Source: a virus. From it: a stretch of 60,285 nucleotides of DNA. The notes beneath the pieces are model-generated. The model was not told the origin of the DNA. It saw only the letters and a list, made by a program, of their open reading frames with translations, and searched no databases. Positions 48,663 through 56,384 of the stretch are shown here, piece after piece; position 1 is the first letter of the stretch; the number at the start of each line of letters is the position of its first letter. The position numbers were made by a program, and so were the translations under genes. Location: positions 1 to 60,285 of IMG/VR virus record IMGVR_UViG_3300006865_000001; one strand, written 5' to 3'.

Positions 48663-51572
48663 TTACCCCCATTCACCCTTCACCCTACCACTGGCACCGC
48701 TCCCCTGTGCCATGAGTGCGGTCACACTGACCACCTTGCGCTTTGCGTACCTGTGAAACGGGAACACTCGGAACATATCGTACCCATAGCTGACAATGTT
48801 CAGTATGTCCGAGTGCCCGAACCCAAATTGATCCATTTCCTGCTTCATCTTGTCGATGTAATCCGGTGCGATCCCGGTGCTGTAATACAGGTTACCGTTG
48901 TTCAGCGGCCATTCCAACGCGCTCGATATGCGGTTTTCCAGTTTGCGGCCGGCCGGCCTGAGCAGGAACAGGTTGCCGTGCTGCACCGAGAGCTTACGAC
49001 CCTTGGCGGCTAGAGCATCGACCACATGTATCTCGGTGGTACTCAGGGAGACCTTTTCAACACCTACCTGCATGATCATGCCGTGTTTCAGGTACATCCT
49101 GACGATGGTATCGATTGCCTGTGAATGCGTGAGTCTGTCGGCAACCAGGTCTTCTACACATACGTCCGAGATACCCAGGTCGTCGTCGGTCGCTTCATCG
49201 CCGTTGCGCTTGGCGAGGCTGTCGCTCGGGCAGATGCTGACCACGCCGATGGCCCATAGGTCGCCTGGGCCGCCGACGTTGGTGTCTGTGCCGCCCGCTT
49301 GGTCTACCACCAGGAATTTGTACCGATCGGCCCATTTGCCGGTGCGCAGGAATGCCGGCTCGATGCGGTTGAGCATGGATTTGTCGAGGGTGATCGTGTC
49401 CACAGGTGCTGGGTTGCACAGGTACTGGCTGTCGAAGTTCTTGCCCGACTTCTCGATACATGCCTGCAGGTACTCAGGGCTGAATAGAACCGGTTTGCCT
49501 GTTCGGGTACCGTCGTGTGTGCAGGGTTTGATAATCAGTCGGTAGACTGGTGTGCCATCCAGCTTCTTTTTGTCCCTGATGCGGATCAGGGGGCCGTGGA
49601 AATGGTAATAGGTACCGTGGATAAGTTCCGTGCCACCCTGGCGACCGAGTGAGAATGACATTTCAAACGAGTTGAAACACAGATTCATCTGGTCGGCTGA
49701 TTTAGCGATGTCGAACGTCTCCACGTCATCGTAAATGCGGTGGTCGGCATGGCCACCTATAGGCATCCCCTCGACCAATCCAAACGCCTCCACAGTCTTC
49801 TCACGGCGGCTGGCCGACTTCCTTTTGACCACAATGCCGTTCTGCAACGACCATGAAGGCGACTCGTACCCCGGGTTGCTGTAGAAAATCTCAGGGAATG
49901 CCCAAATCAACAGTGGACGCTCAAAGGTCTCCTTGATAGCGGTCAAAAACTTGGCCGCAGCGTCTTTTTTGTAGCTGAAAATGAAGGTACAACAGTCGGG
50001 ATCGTTGATCACACGCTTGATTGTCAGTGCGACCGTGCGTATGGTTGAGTTGTGTGTGGTCACCATGTTCTTGCCGATCAAGTACAAGCCATCGGGTCGG
50101 TCAACCTGGATGCAGGATACCGGTATCGGTTCCACGGCCACACAGGATTTGATGAACCTTTTAGCTTTACGGATACCGTCTTTGCACTTAACCAGTTTCC
50201 TTTCCAACCTGAATACCGGGAAGATGGTGTACGCCTGGAAAGAGACCTGAAAAAAAATGTAAGGTAGACCATTGACCGTCGATTTATGCTGCCTGCGCCT
50301 CGGTTTCAGACCCAACCCGGTCGCCAGTTCAGTAAAATCGTCTATCAGTCGCTCGTTTATGTTGCAGAATGTCGCGGTTCCTCTTGTGTCAACCGTACCA
50401 TCCGTGTCCATCATCCCCTGTAGCAAAGCCAGCCGTTGCTCAACAGAACCTTTGAAGAACGCTCTCGGGATGTGCTTTTCGTTGTCGTAAAGTAGCCCTA
50501 ATTTCTTGAGTTCCAGACCTAGTGATTTGGGTTTCGGCTCAGTTGTTGGCTTTTTATTTTTACAACCAGCACAACGCTTGATCCCTTTGTTTTCGTAGTA
50601 TCCAACCTCGCCCATATTGTGCCCGTTAAGACAAATTTTAGACCGGTCGGTATCGAATGCTACAGTCAGACAGTTGTCTTTCTTGGCAGCAAATTGCAGA
50701 TTGTGACCCGCCGCTTTAAAATGCTTTTCAAATGACGGGTAATCGGTATTGGAACAAGTAAACCGTGCCGATGCTGAGTGACCGTCGCCAAGCCACGCGC
50801 CCATAACATAGGGGTCTACCGTCAGGTTTGCTGTCGGGAACTGGATCGGCTGGTTTACATTGACAGAGAAACGGCCATCTGGCAGATGCTCATGTGTGGC
50901 TATTTCCCGCGTTGTGGTCACACGGGTCTTGCCTGATCTTGTGACTTCCCATAGGTGGTCGCCGCTGCAAACGACGCTGTATCCATCATCAAACGTCACT
51001 CTGTAGCAGTCAGCCTCATTGAACACCTCGGTCTTACCGACGACCTTACATGGCTGCCCATCAGGTCCAAACACCCTGTCGCCAGCAACCAGATCACCGT
51101 GGTTCTTCCACCCTTTCGTGGTGAATACCGGCTCCAGCAGGTCAATAGCCTTGAAGTGTTCGCGGCTCTCGATGTCCAGTATGTCGGTTGCACTCAGCCC
51201 ACCATCGGGCGTACTTTCTTCCAATTCACGGCAACTATCGATCACATAGGGGTTGTTACACAGGTCGAGCGGTACTTCCATGACAAACGCCACGATGTAG
51301 AACAAATCTTTGGCGATGAGCATGCGCTGTGCACCCTTGGCACGGGCCTCACGGTCGTGGTCCTCACCGCCAGCGATATCGCGGAAAATGTCCTCGTACC
51401 GAAATTTATACCATGATTTATACGGAAAATCAGGATGTTTGGTCAACTCCTGAATATCGTCACCCTGCAGTTTGTGTGACAGACCAAGTTTTTTACGCAA
51501 CTCCAGCAACGTAGCGTCATATACGCTCTTGCAAGGTGCTATTTCAGGATGTGGGACGAAATTAACAGCCAC
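48663..51572 (-). CDS. terL: Terminase large subunit precursor containing an intein (969 aa)
   Basis: The DNA-packaging motor. The N-extein ends LDIESREHFK and the C-extein begins STIRTVALTI; spliced together they restore a phage Walker A of the REHFKST type, so the intein sits between the P-loop Lys and Ser. The C-extein continues with the ATPase (CTFIFSYKKDAAAKFL), DHRIYDDVE and an RNase H-like nuclease (KFLVVDQAGG, VCVEDL, VGVEKV). GTG 51572 is chosen since it limits overlap with the HNH gene and has GAGGCGG upstream; ATG 51617 is an alternative. Splicing gives about 600 residues. Confidence 0.9.
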   Translation of the reverse strand: MAVNFVPHPEIAPCKSVYDATLLELRKKLGLSHKLQGDDIQELTKHPDFPYKSWYKFRYEDIFRDIAGGEDHDREARAKGAQRMLIAKDLFYIVAFVMEVPLDLCNNPYVIDSCRELEESTPDGGLSATDILDIESREHFKAIDLLEPVFTTKGWKNHGDLVAGDRVFGPDGQPCKVVGKTEVFNEADCYRVTFDDGYSVVCSGDHLWEVTRSGKTRVTTTREIATHEHLPDGRFSVNVNQPIQFPTANLTVDPYVMGAWLGDGHSASARFTCSNTDYPSFEKHFKAAGHNLQFAAKKDNCLTVAFDTDRSKICLNGHNMGEVGYYENKGIKRCAGCKNKKPTTEPKPKSLGLELKKLGLLYDNEKHIPRAFFKGSVEQRLALLQGMMDTDGTVDTRGTATFCNINERLIDDFTELATGLGLKPRRRQHKSTVNGLPYIFFQVSFQAYTIFPVFRLERKLVKCKDGIRKAKRFIKSCVAVEPIPVSCIQVDRPDGLYLIGKNMVTTHNSTIRTVALTIKRVINDPDCCTFIFSYKKDAAAKFLTAIKETFERPLLIWAFPEIFYSNPGYESPSWSLQNGIVVKRKSASRREKTVEAFGLVEGMPIGGHADHRIYDDVETFDIAKSADQMNLCFNSFEMSFSLGRQGGTELIHGTYYHFHGPLIRIRDKKKLDGTPVYRLIIKPCTHDGTRTGKPVLFSPEYLQACIEKSGKNFDSQYLCNPAPVDTITLDKSMLNRIEPAFLRTGKWADRYKFLVVDQAGGTDTNVGGPGDLWAIGVVSICPSDSLAKRNGDEATDDDLGISDVCVEDLVADRLTHSQAIDTIVRMYLKHGMIMQVGVEKVSLSTTEIHVVDALAAKGRKLSVQHGNLFLLRPAGRKLENRISSALEWPLNNGNLYYSTGIAPDYIDKMKQEMDQFGFGHSDILNIVSYGYDMFRVFPFHRYAKRKVVSVTALMAQGSGASGRVKGEWG
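50049..51149 (-). other. Intein with LAGLIDADG homing endonuclease inside TerL
   Basis: 367 residues. The N-terminal block starts AIDLLEPVFTTKGWKNHGDL (alanine instead of the usual cysteine, as in some phage terminase inteins); block B lies near VVCSGDHLWEV; the C-terminal block ends LYLIGKNMVTTHN with Ser as the +1 residue. The two dodecapeptide motifs VMGAWLGDGH and LALLQGMMDTDG mark the homing nuclease. A CLNGHN...CAGC zinc module lies between them. The DNA is AT-richer than the exteins, in line with transfer. Confidence 0.9.
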
Positions 51573-52077
51573 TCTGTGCCGCCTCGGTTTGGGTGATATG
51601 TCTCCAGCGTTGACCATTCTTAAGCTTACTGATTGTTCTTCGATTAACCGGATAATCCTGTGCTATTTGACCATTGTCACGCGGGTCGTTTATGATTTTG
51701 ATCACATCCTCGGGTGTGAGTTTAGCATTGTACCGTGATTCACCACGACTCTCGCGCTGTTTTGCTCTCATATCCAGAATATTGTCAAGATTGCTACCGA
51801 GAGTCAGGTGTTCTGGATTAACGCAGCCGGGTGTGTCACATTTGTGCATAACACAGGTGCCGTGAAACCCTTCACCTTCCGGTATTGGACCAATGTGGAA
51901 TTCGTAGGAAAGTCGGTGGGCTTTGTAGTCCTTGCCACCATGTCTGAGATGACCATAACCCTTCTGGTCAGTAGAGGCGGTCCAGAGCCAACAGCCTGTC
52001 CAAAAGTCCAGTTTGAACTTGTCCATGAAACTGTCTCTGAGTGAACCGTTGATACGTTTTGCGCGGGGTTTCTTCAT
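51562..52077 (-). CDS. HNH homing-type endonuclease (171 aa)
   Basis: An HNH_3-type nuclease: GCWLWTASTDQKGYGHL, YKAHRLSYEFHIGPIPEG, then the metal site VMHKCDTPGCVNPEHL and a C-terminal helix-turn-helix-like recognition region (EDVIKIINDPRDNGQIAQDY onward). ATG 52077 is set by GGAGG 8 bases upstream. It overlaps TerL and is a free-standing neighbour of the intein, suggesting the TerL locus is a target of two homing elements. Confidence 0.85.
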   Translation of the reverse strand: MKKPRAKRINGSLRDSFMDKFKLDFWTGCWLWTASTDQKGYGHLRHGGKDYKAHRLSYEFHIGPIPEGEGFHGTCVMHKCDTPGCVNPEHLTLGSNLDNILDMRAKQRESRGESRYNAKLTPEDVIKIINDPRDNGQIAQDYPVNRRTISKLKNGQRWRHITQTEAAQSGC

Positions 52078-52116
52078 CAACCACACCTCCGTCGGGGTGT
52101 CCGTATGGTAAACTTC

Positions 52117-52168
52117 GCGCTCCGGTCTGGTACGGTGCCAGATTTTCCCCCGCTAAAGGTAGGAGCGC
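52117..52168 (-). promoter_or_regulatory. Structured 5' leader of the HNH gene
   Basis: The 95-base leader between the promoter at 52173 and ATG 52077 folds by eye into an outer stem (GCGCTCC 52117-52123 with GGAGCGC 52162-52168) enclosing a small hairpin (TCTGG 52126-52130 with CCAGA 52138-52142). It is not a tRNA. A leader with this look upstream of a mobile nuclease may control expression. Confidence 0.4.
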
Positions 52169-52172
52169 AAAC

Positions 52173-52201
52173 ACATTAACGCTGTGTGACCGCTATGTCA
52201 A
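52173..52201 (-). promoter_or_regulatory. Promoter for the HNH/TerL genes
   Basis: Minus-strand TTGACA (52196-52201), 17 bp containing GGTCACAC, TAATGT (52173-52178). Confidence 0.65.
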
Positions 52202-52211
52202 GCTGTATCTG

Positions 52212-52322
52212 TCATTGTGCGGCGTCGCACACGAAATCGGCGGGATGGTAAACGTCATCGTGGACAAACACCCCATCGTCACACTGTATTTCCCGATTAC
52301 ACCAGATGCACCAGTATCCCAT
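52212..52322 (-). CDS. Tiny zinc-knuckle protein (36 aa)
   Basis: ATG 52322, with GGGAGGGG upstream, overlaps the previous stop (TGATG). The peptide has CIWC and further Cys/His residues (CDDGVFVHDDVYHP), suitable for one zinc. Short but well initiated. Confidence 0.55.
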   Translation of the reverse strand: MGYWCIWCNREIQCDDGVFVHDDVYHPADFVCDAAQ

Positions 52323-52540
52323 CAACCCCTCCCGTCCAGTCGCTTACCGAGCATCTGACCCAATGTGAACCAGAGATGCTCAGCGTGTTCCTTGCTGCGT
52401 ATGGTGATGCCGCCGTTGCTCTCATCGTTGGTATGCATCTCAATCATAGACCATTCGGTGCCACTGTCCTTGCTCACCGTGAGAGCGTCTACACCCTCCG
52501 TGACGGTCTTGCAGTAGAATCGTTTCCAGTATGCTTCCAT
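52322..52540 (-). CDS. Hypothetical protein (72 aa)
   Basis: ATG 52540 sits behind GGGAGG with the exact TGTGACC spacer. Alpha/beta mix (EWSMIEMHTNDESNGGITIR). No family recognised. Confidence 0.7.
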   Translation of the reverse strand: MEAYWKRFYCKTVTEGVDALTVSKDSGTEWSMIEMHTNDESNGGITIRSKEHAEHLWFTLGQMLGKRLDGRG

Positions 52541-52552
52541 GGTCACACCTCC

Positions 52553-52735
52553 CTATGCCTCAGCCAATACCACCAGATCAGCGGCCACTCGGCGTACTGC
52601 CGCTTGCTCCAGTTGCCGCTCCCGCTGCAGGCGGTCACACTCGGTCAGCATCTGTGACAGTCGGCTATATGCCGTGGCGCCGAGGGTATCGTACTCACTG
52701 TCTGCCCATTTTCGCATCTCGATCAGGTCTAGCAT
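52553..52735 (-). CDS. Small coiled-coil protein (60 aa)
   Basis: Nearly all helical (LSQMLTECDRLQRERQLEQA). The start at ATG 52735 lies inside the end of the next gene upstream (7-base overlap) behind AGGTG. Not recognised. Confidence 0.6.
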   Translation of the reverse strand: MLDLIEMRKWADSEYDTLGATAYSRLSQMLTECDRLQRERQLEQAAVRRVAADLVVLAEA

Positions 52736-53157
52736 GGGTCACCTGCTGTGATCGAATCAATACCGAGGCCACAGTGTATGTCGAACCGGCAAGCTATCTC
52801 AACGGCCTCAACGGCACTGCAACCGGCTGCCATCGCGCCGATGGCGTAGTCTGCTCCTGATCCAGCACCCCATATTGTCACATCCATTGGTAGTGCTACC
52901 AGTTGCTTTTCATAGCGGTAGAGTTTGCCGTTCTGCACAACCAATGCTGCAAAACCATCCTCAACCGCAGGTTTACTGTCCGCTGGCTCACCTTTGCGGT
53001 ACCACTCCACGAATTGCAGGCTCTCAGATACGCTGCCACTGCAGCCGATCATCTCGGCACCGCTACGAAAGAGTTTTGTGAAGGGTACAGGTGTCCCACC
53101 GAAAGTGGCCTGTTTGTCGGCAGCCAGTGTTTTACCGTCCCATGCTATCACAGTCAT
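52729..53157 (-). CDS. HslV/20S proteasome-like Ntn hydrolase (142 aa)
   Basis: The N-terminus MTVIAWDGKTLAADKQAT and the segments MIGCSGSVSESLQFVEW and DVTIWGAGSGADYAIGAMAAG match phage-encoded proteins related to proteasome beta subunits and HslV. The usual catalytic N-terminal Thr is at residue 2 after Met. It may be a self-compartmentalised peptidase or a catalytically changed relative. ATG 53157 follows CGGAGGC. Confidence 0.8.
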   Translation of the reverse strand: MTVIAWDGKTLAADKQATFGGTPVPFTKLFRSGAEMIGCSGSVSESLQFVEWYRKGEPADSKPAVEDGFAALVVQNGKLYRYEKQLVALPMDVTIWGAGSGADYAIGAMAAGCSAVEAVEIACRFDIHCGLGIDSITAGDPC

Positions 53158-53306
53158 CGGTGCCTCCGCTGAGTGATGTCCAGACCATCAGCCACCTTGG
53201 CGGCCTTGCTGGACTGACGGTCATGTAGCACCTTGGCGATTGCCTTACGCACTGTGGTGATGGGTATCGTGCCGCGTTTGGCTGGCGACTTCACCTGTTG
53301 TATCAT
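53154..53306 (-). CDS. Small basic protein (50 aa)
   Basis: ATG 53306 sits behind GGAGG with the exact TGTGACC spacer. Lys/Arg-rich helix (TTVRKAIAKVLHDRQSSKAA), possibly nucleic-acid binding. Its stop overlaps the Ntn hydrolase start. Confidence 0.65.
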   Translation of the reverse strand: MIQQVKSPAKRGTIPITTVRKAIAKVLHDRQSSKAAKVADGLDITQRRHR

Positions 53307-53368
53307 GGTCACACCTCCGTGTGCGGTGTCTAGTGCCACTGTGCTGCCTCCCCTATTGCCTTGTGTGT

Positions 53369-53398
53369 CAATACACCATGTGGTGTGGTTATGTCAAG
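53369..53398 (-). promoter_or_regulatory. Promoter upstream of the 53306 gene
   Basis: Minus-strand TTGACA (53393-53398), 18 bp, TATTGA (53369-53374). A second TTGACA lies just downstream (53366-53371) without a good -10. Confidence 0.5.
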
Positions 53399-53403
53399 GG
53401 GTA

Positions 53404-53634
53404 TCACTCGGCACCCAGGAACAATACCCGTTTGCCGTGGTATGGGTGGTCGGGCTTGACCTGTGGGCCGCTGGTGAAGTCGATCAGGTCCATGTTGTCG
53501 CTGTATGTGTCCAAGTCCAGTGCAACCCACTTGGTACAGGTGTCATAGTGGCGTCTGTACGCCTCCAGAACCTCTATTTCGGTGTCAGGAGGGAGTGTGG
53601 TTAGGTAGGTGATCAGGTCGGCTGCTGTGGTCAT
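53404..53634 (-). CDS. Hypothetical acidic protein (76 aa)
   Basis: ATG 53634 follows AAGGAGCC. The N-terminal LITYLTTLPPDTEIEVLEA resembles short phage proteins whose N-terminus begins with this pattern; role unknown. Confidence 0.7.
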   Translation of the reverse strand: MTTAADLITYLTTLPPDTEIEVLEAYRRHYDTCTKWVALDLDTYSDNMDLIDFTSGPQVKPDHPYHGKRVLFLGAE

Positions 53635-54323
53635 GTGGTGGCTCCTTGTGTGTTAAACGACCCGATTGAGTGCTGTGCTGGGTATACCATGGGTAATTCA
53701 CCCCTGTTAGGACTGACTTGACCGTACTGGCAATTTGAGCAGACCCAATACCCGCTATTGGTCTTGCCACCGAAGTCTCTTGGGTAGTAGTCGTGGCATT
53801 TGTGACATCGCTTGTGGCCTTTTGGTATATCCAACACAGGACGTTCTGCGACAGTATATTTTATCACTGGCATATAGCCTAACGCCATAGCATTCTCAAT
53901 ACCTGACGGGTACATTCCCTCTGGTGTTCTCATGGCCCAAAACGGGACTTCTATATCGCTTGATCTGTGTAGGTGATTATGACACCCTTGGCATACTAAT
54001 ACACAATCATCTTCCTCTAATTTGTCACCTTTACCCCAATTTTCATATTTGAGGTGATGAATAATGCCATTTTTTACGATTTCATTATGACATCTCCAGC
54101 AACAGTACTTATCCCGCTTCTTGACTCTTGCTACCAACTCATGCCACTCCCGTGATCCCTGATACACTCTGTACACCTCGACCATCAAGGCACGGTGCGT
54201 GTATGCGCCGGGTTGAATGATCTTCTGGAGATGTGCCAGATGCTTCATATCCATCGGACCATCGCCTATCATGCGGGGTGGCTCAAGTAACCCCATAGGG
54301 TCGAACAGGTCTACTTCCCACAT
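53631..54323 (-). CDS. HNH nuclease-like protein with C-terminal zinc ribbon (230 aa)
   Basis: The HNH site is KYCCWRCHNEI, then IIHHLKYEN and CQGCHNHLH (residues about 72-121). The C-terminus has a second ribbon (CHKCHDYYPRDF, CSNCQYGQ). The N-terminus carries LFDPMGLL, a variant of the DPFDPXG motif seen in three other proteins. It overlaps the resolvase by 13 bases and starts at ATG 54323 without a strong ribosome-binding site. Confidence 0.8.
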   Translation of the reverse strand: MWEVDLFDPMGLLEPPRMIGDGPMDMKHLAHLQKIIQPGAYTHRALMVEVYRVYQGSREWHELVARVKKRDKYCCWRCHNEIVKNGIIHHLKYENWGKGDKLEEDDCVLVCQGCHNHLHRSSDIEVPFWAMRTPEGMYPSGIENAMALGYMPVIKYTVAERPVLDIPKGHKRCHKCHDYYPRDFGGKTNSGYWVCSNCQYGQVSPNRGELPMVYPAQHSIGSFNTQGATT

Positions 54324-54892
54324 ATAGCACCCCCTGCGGCAGCCGCCCGAACGATCCGATACACCGACGCCAGACTGATGCCTATCTGGTCTGCGGCAGC
54401 CTGACGAGTGAATCCCAGGTCCAAGAGAGTCAACACTTCCTCGGACCGACGTTGTGCGGTCGGCACACGGCCCTTGTACTTACCCTCAGCCCGTGCGCGG
54501 TTGATACCGTCTTGCTGCCTCTCCAGCAGCAGTGTCCTCTCAAACTCAGCGATGGCACCGATTATCTGCAGCATCAGCGTGCCGAATGAGTTACTGGTGT
54601 CGATAGGCGAACTGAGTGCCTTGAATGCCACACCTCTGGCTTTCATGTCCTTGACCATGATAAGCAGGTCGAGTGTGCTTCTGGCGATGCGGTCGATCTT
54701 ACAGACCACCACCAGATCACCAGCCTGTACAGCGGTGAGCATCGCGGTGAGTTGTGGTCTGTCGGCGCCGGCCTTGGTGCCGCTGGCCTTCTCCTTGTAA
54801 ATCACCGTGCATCCTGCCGCTGTGAGCTGCTCAATCTGTGCGTCCAGGTGCTGATCGGTGGTGCTGACTCTGGCGTACCCGTATGTGGTCAT
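54311..54892 (-). CDS. Resolvase/invertase-type serine recombinase (193 aa)
   Basis: The catalytic domain begins YGYARVSTTDQHLDAQ with Ser at residue 8. The conserved arginines are present (DRPQL, KIDRIARS), then the E helix (LMLQIIGAIAEFERTLL) and a C-terminal helix-turn-helix (GFTRQAAADQIGISLASVYR). Length is typical of Tn3-type resolvases and invertases, not of large integrases. ATG 54892 follows AAGGAGGG. It may resolve genome multimers or invert a segment. Confidence 0.9.
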   Translation of the reverse strand: MTTYGYARVSTTDQHLDAQIEQLTAAGCTVIYKEKASGTKAGADRPQLTAMLTAVQAGDLVVVCKIDRIARSTLDLLIMVKDMKARGVAFKALSSPIDTSNSFGTLMLQIIGAIAEFERTLLLERQQDGINRARAEGKYKGRVPTAQRRSEEVLTLLDLGFTRQAAADQIGISLASVYRIVRAAAAGGAICGK

Positions 54893-54914
54893 AGTGTGAC
54901 CCTCCTTGCGATAC

Positions 54915-54943
54915 ACAATATGTCATACGGGTCTAGTTGTCAA
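54915..54943 (-). promoter_or_regulatory. Promoter for the serine recombinase
   Basis: Minus-strand TTGACA (54938-54943), 17 bp, TATTGT (54915-54920). Confidence 0.65.
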
Positions 54944-54946
54944 TGA

Positions 54947-55225
54947 CCAAATAAAGTGAACGTCGAAAATATTTTCGCACCCTGTCAGGTGGGTGGCGGC
55001 CTTTACTCAACGAGCCGCAAAAGTGGTCAGGCCCCCCGGTCGCCGGCTGAATACATGAGATTTTCAGACCGGATCAACCCGCCAACGAGCTAGAACACCT
55101 ATTGGCGCGGGTCTACGGTTACCAATCTACATATAGTGGTATCATTGGACTAATCCCATGTGACAAAGTGTTACAAATCAACCACTTGGCAAATTGCCCA
55201 CCTGGAGACCGGCAACCTGGCCCCT
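54947..55225. other. Intergenic region without a supported gene
   Basis: About 280 bases between the TerS-like stop and the recombinase promoter. A plus-strand open frame crosses it and runs into the TerS-like gene but has no ATG or ribosome-binding site. A weak GCGGC/GCCGC hairpin lies near 55001-55023. The site is well placed for a recombinase target (res-like site), but I found no clear inverted repeat pair. Confidence 0.4.
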
Positions 55226-55768
55226 TCACTTATACCGATCCAGCTCAAACGGCAGGTAGTCTGCCAAGTTACCGTTTAGATTGATGTTCTGCCGGACGAT
55301 TGGATCAACTCGGTCCTGGACCATTGACGCGGCTGCTAACATGTTCGTGTGAGAGGGGTATTGATTGTCAGTATGATCAATAACTTGGCCGGTCTTCCTG
55401 TCAATGGTGGTCCGTTCGCATACCATCGGCTTGCCTTTGAGTGTATTTTTCACAACTCGGCTAGCCAGACGCTGCATTTCGTCCGTTTGCAATGAATATT
55501 CTTGAGCTTTTTGGTTAATGCCTGTCAACGTCTGCTTGCCTGGAGGTCTACCGTTCACTAGGCTGTATGCCTCTTTAGCATCCACGCCATGCTCAACTAT
55601 CAGTTTTAGCGTCTGTTTAGTGTTCCTTGCCAATGCACCCTTGGGTTTTGCCGGTAACATGCGTGTTTTGCCATTCTTTGTGACATATGTCTTGCCTGAG
55701 TCGGTCGATGCTCTCACAGCGGGTGCCGTCGCTGCAAAAAATCCTTCTGGATCAAAGGGATCGGTCAT
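55226..55768 (-). CDS. Terminase small subunit-like protein (180 aa)
   Basis: First gene of the late operon, with AGGAGGCGGACATA before ATG 55768. After DPFDPEGFF and a basic linker comes a helical DNA-binding-like region (ARNTKQTLKLIVEHGVDAKEAY). The C-terminal KNTLKGKPM and MLAAASMVQDRVDPIVRQN segments resemble the oligomerisation part of phage TerS-like proteins. The match is by pattern and position, not proven. Confidence 0.6.
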   Translation of the reverse strand: MTDPFDPEGFFAATAPAVRASTDSGKTYVTKNGKTRMLPAKPKGALARNTKQTLKLIVEHGVDAKEAYSLVNGRPPGKQTLTGINQKAQEYSLQTDEMQRLASRVVKNTLKGKPMVCERTTIDRKTGQVIDHTDNQYPSHTNMLAAASMVQDRVDPIVRQNINLNGNLADYLPFELDRYK

Positions 55769-55800
55769 TATGTCCGCCTCCTGATGCGGGTGTGTACTCC

Positions 55801-55836
55801 ATGTACTCAGTGGTGTGTAGGTTATGTACTCAGTGG
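55801..55836. promoter_or_regulatory. Direct-repeat operator candidate
   Basis: ATGTACTCAGTGG occurs at 55801-55813 and 55824-55836, 23 bp apart (about two helical turns), with a partial third copy at 55793-55799. It lies between the late promoter and the TerS-like start, so a bound protein would block or control late transcription. Confidence 0.5.
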
Positions 55837-55852
55837 CTAATTGCTTTGCGGG

Positions 55853-55882
55853 ATAATAGCGTATGGGTGCTCCGCGTGTCAA
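55853..55882 (-). promoter_or_regulatory. Promoter for the late operon
   Basis: Minus-strand TTGACA (55877-55882), 18 bp, TATTAT (55853-55858), the best -10 in the window. Transcripts would begin about 75 bases before ATG 55768 and cross the direct repeats. Confidence 0.75.
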
Positions 55883-55959
55883 GCGGGATGATCACAGGTG
55901 GCGCTGCCCGGCGGTGTGACTGTGATGGGTGGTGGTGTGACGAGTGATCCGTTTGAACA

Positions 55960-56275
55960 GGGATATAAACCCCAGAACCAACTTTACTAACCCCAGAACG
56001 TTCTGGGGTGAAATAACCTAATGATATTGGTAAGTTCCAGCATTACGGAAAAACCCCAGAACGACGACTACTGGCTAAATAAAAATAGAAGAACAGTAGA
56101 TAGTAAACATGCTATCCTATCTCACCCTAATCTCTATATCTCTCTTCTCTCTCTCTACTAATATAGATATCCTTAAGGGGTTAAGGGGTTAGTAAAGCTA
56201 AGTAGCTGAAATCATTACAACCCCAGTACCCAGAGAGTAAAATGGTCCTATTCGGGGTTCGGGGGTTGTAATTTC
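55960..56275. other. Repeat-rich AT-rich region, candidate replication origin
   Basis: CCCCAGAAC occurs at 55970, 55991 and 56054, with CCCCAGTAC at 56221. The second copy is part of a perfect 18-bp palindrome, CCCCAGAACGTTCTGGGG (55991-56008). A long AT-rich stretch and a pyrimidine tract (about 56128-56160) follow, then TTAAGGGG twice at 56173-56188. TTACAACCCC (56215-56224) is inverted at 56262-56271. The composition differs sharply from the rest. Iteron-like repeats plus AT-rich DNA between divergent promoters suit an origin or a multi-site operator. Confidence 0.5.
56215..56243 (+). promoter_or_regulatory. Promoter for the zinc-ribbon operon
   Basis: TTACAA (56215-56220), 17 bp, TAAAAT (56238-56243). 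The spacer contains a CCCCAG repeat, so a protein bound to the repeats would overlap the promoter. Confidence 0.55.
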
Positions 56276-56384
56276 AATGAGTTACGGCTGCTGCAGCATG
56301 ATCGGTGAGTTATCCGTTGTAATTTTTGTTTGGATATGCTATCAGCATAAAAAGCTGTTCACTATGCGAAGGATAGGAGACTAC

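Noticed and set aside
54311-54892. Integrase indicating a temperate phage
   Set aside because: The length and domain layout are those of resolvases or invertases, with no large C-terminal domain; no clear repressor or attachment site was recognised.
55102-55284. Plus-strand open frame in the gap after the TerS-like gene
   Set aside because: It has only a TTG start without a ribosome-binding site and runs into the opposite-strand gene.
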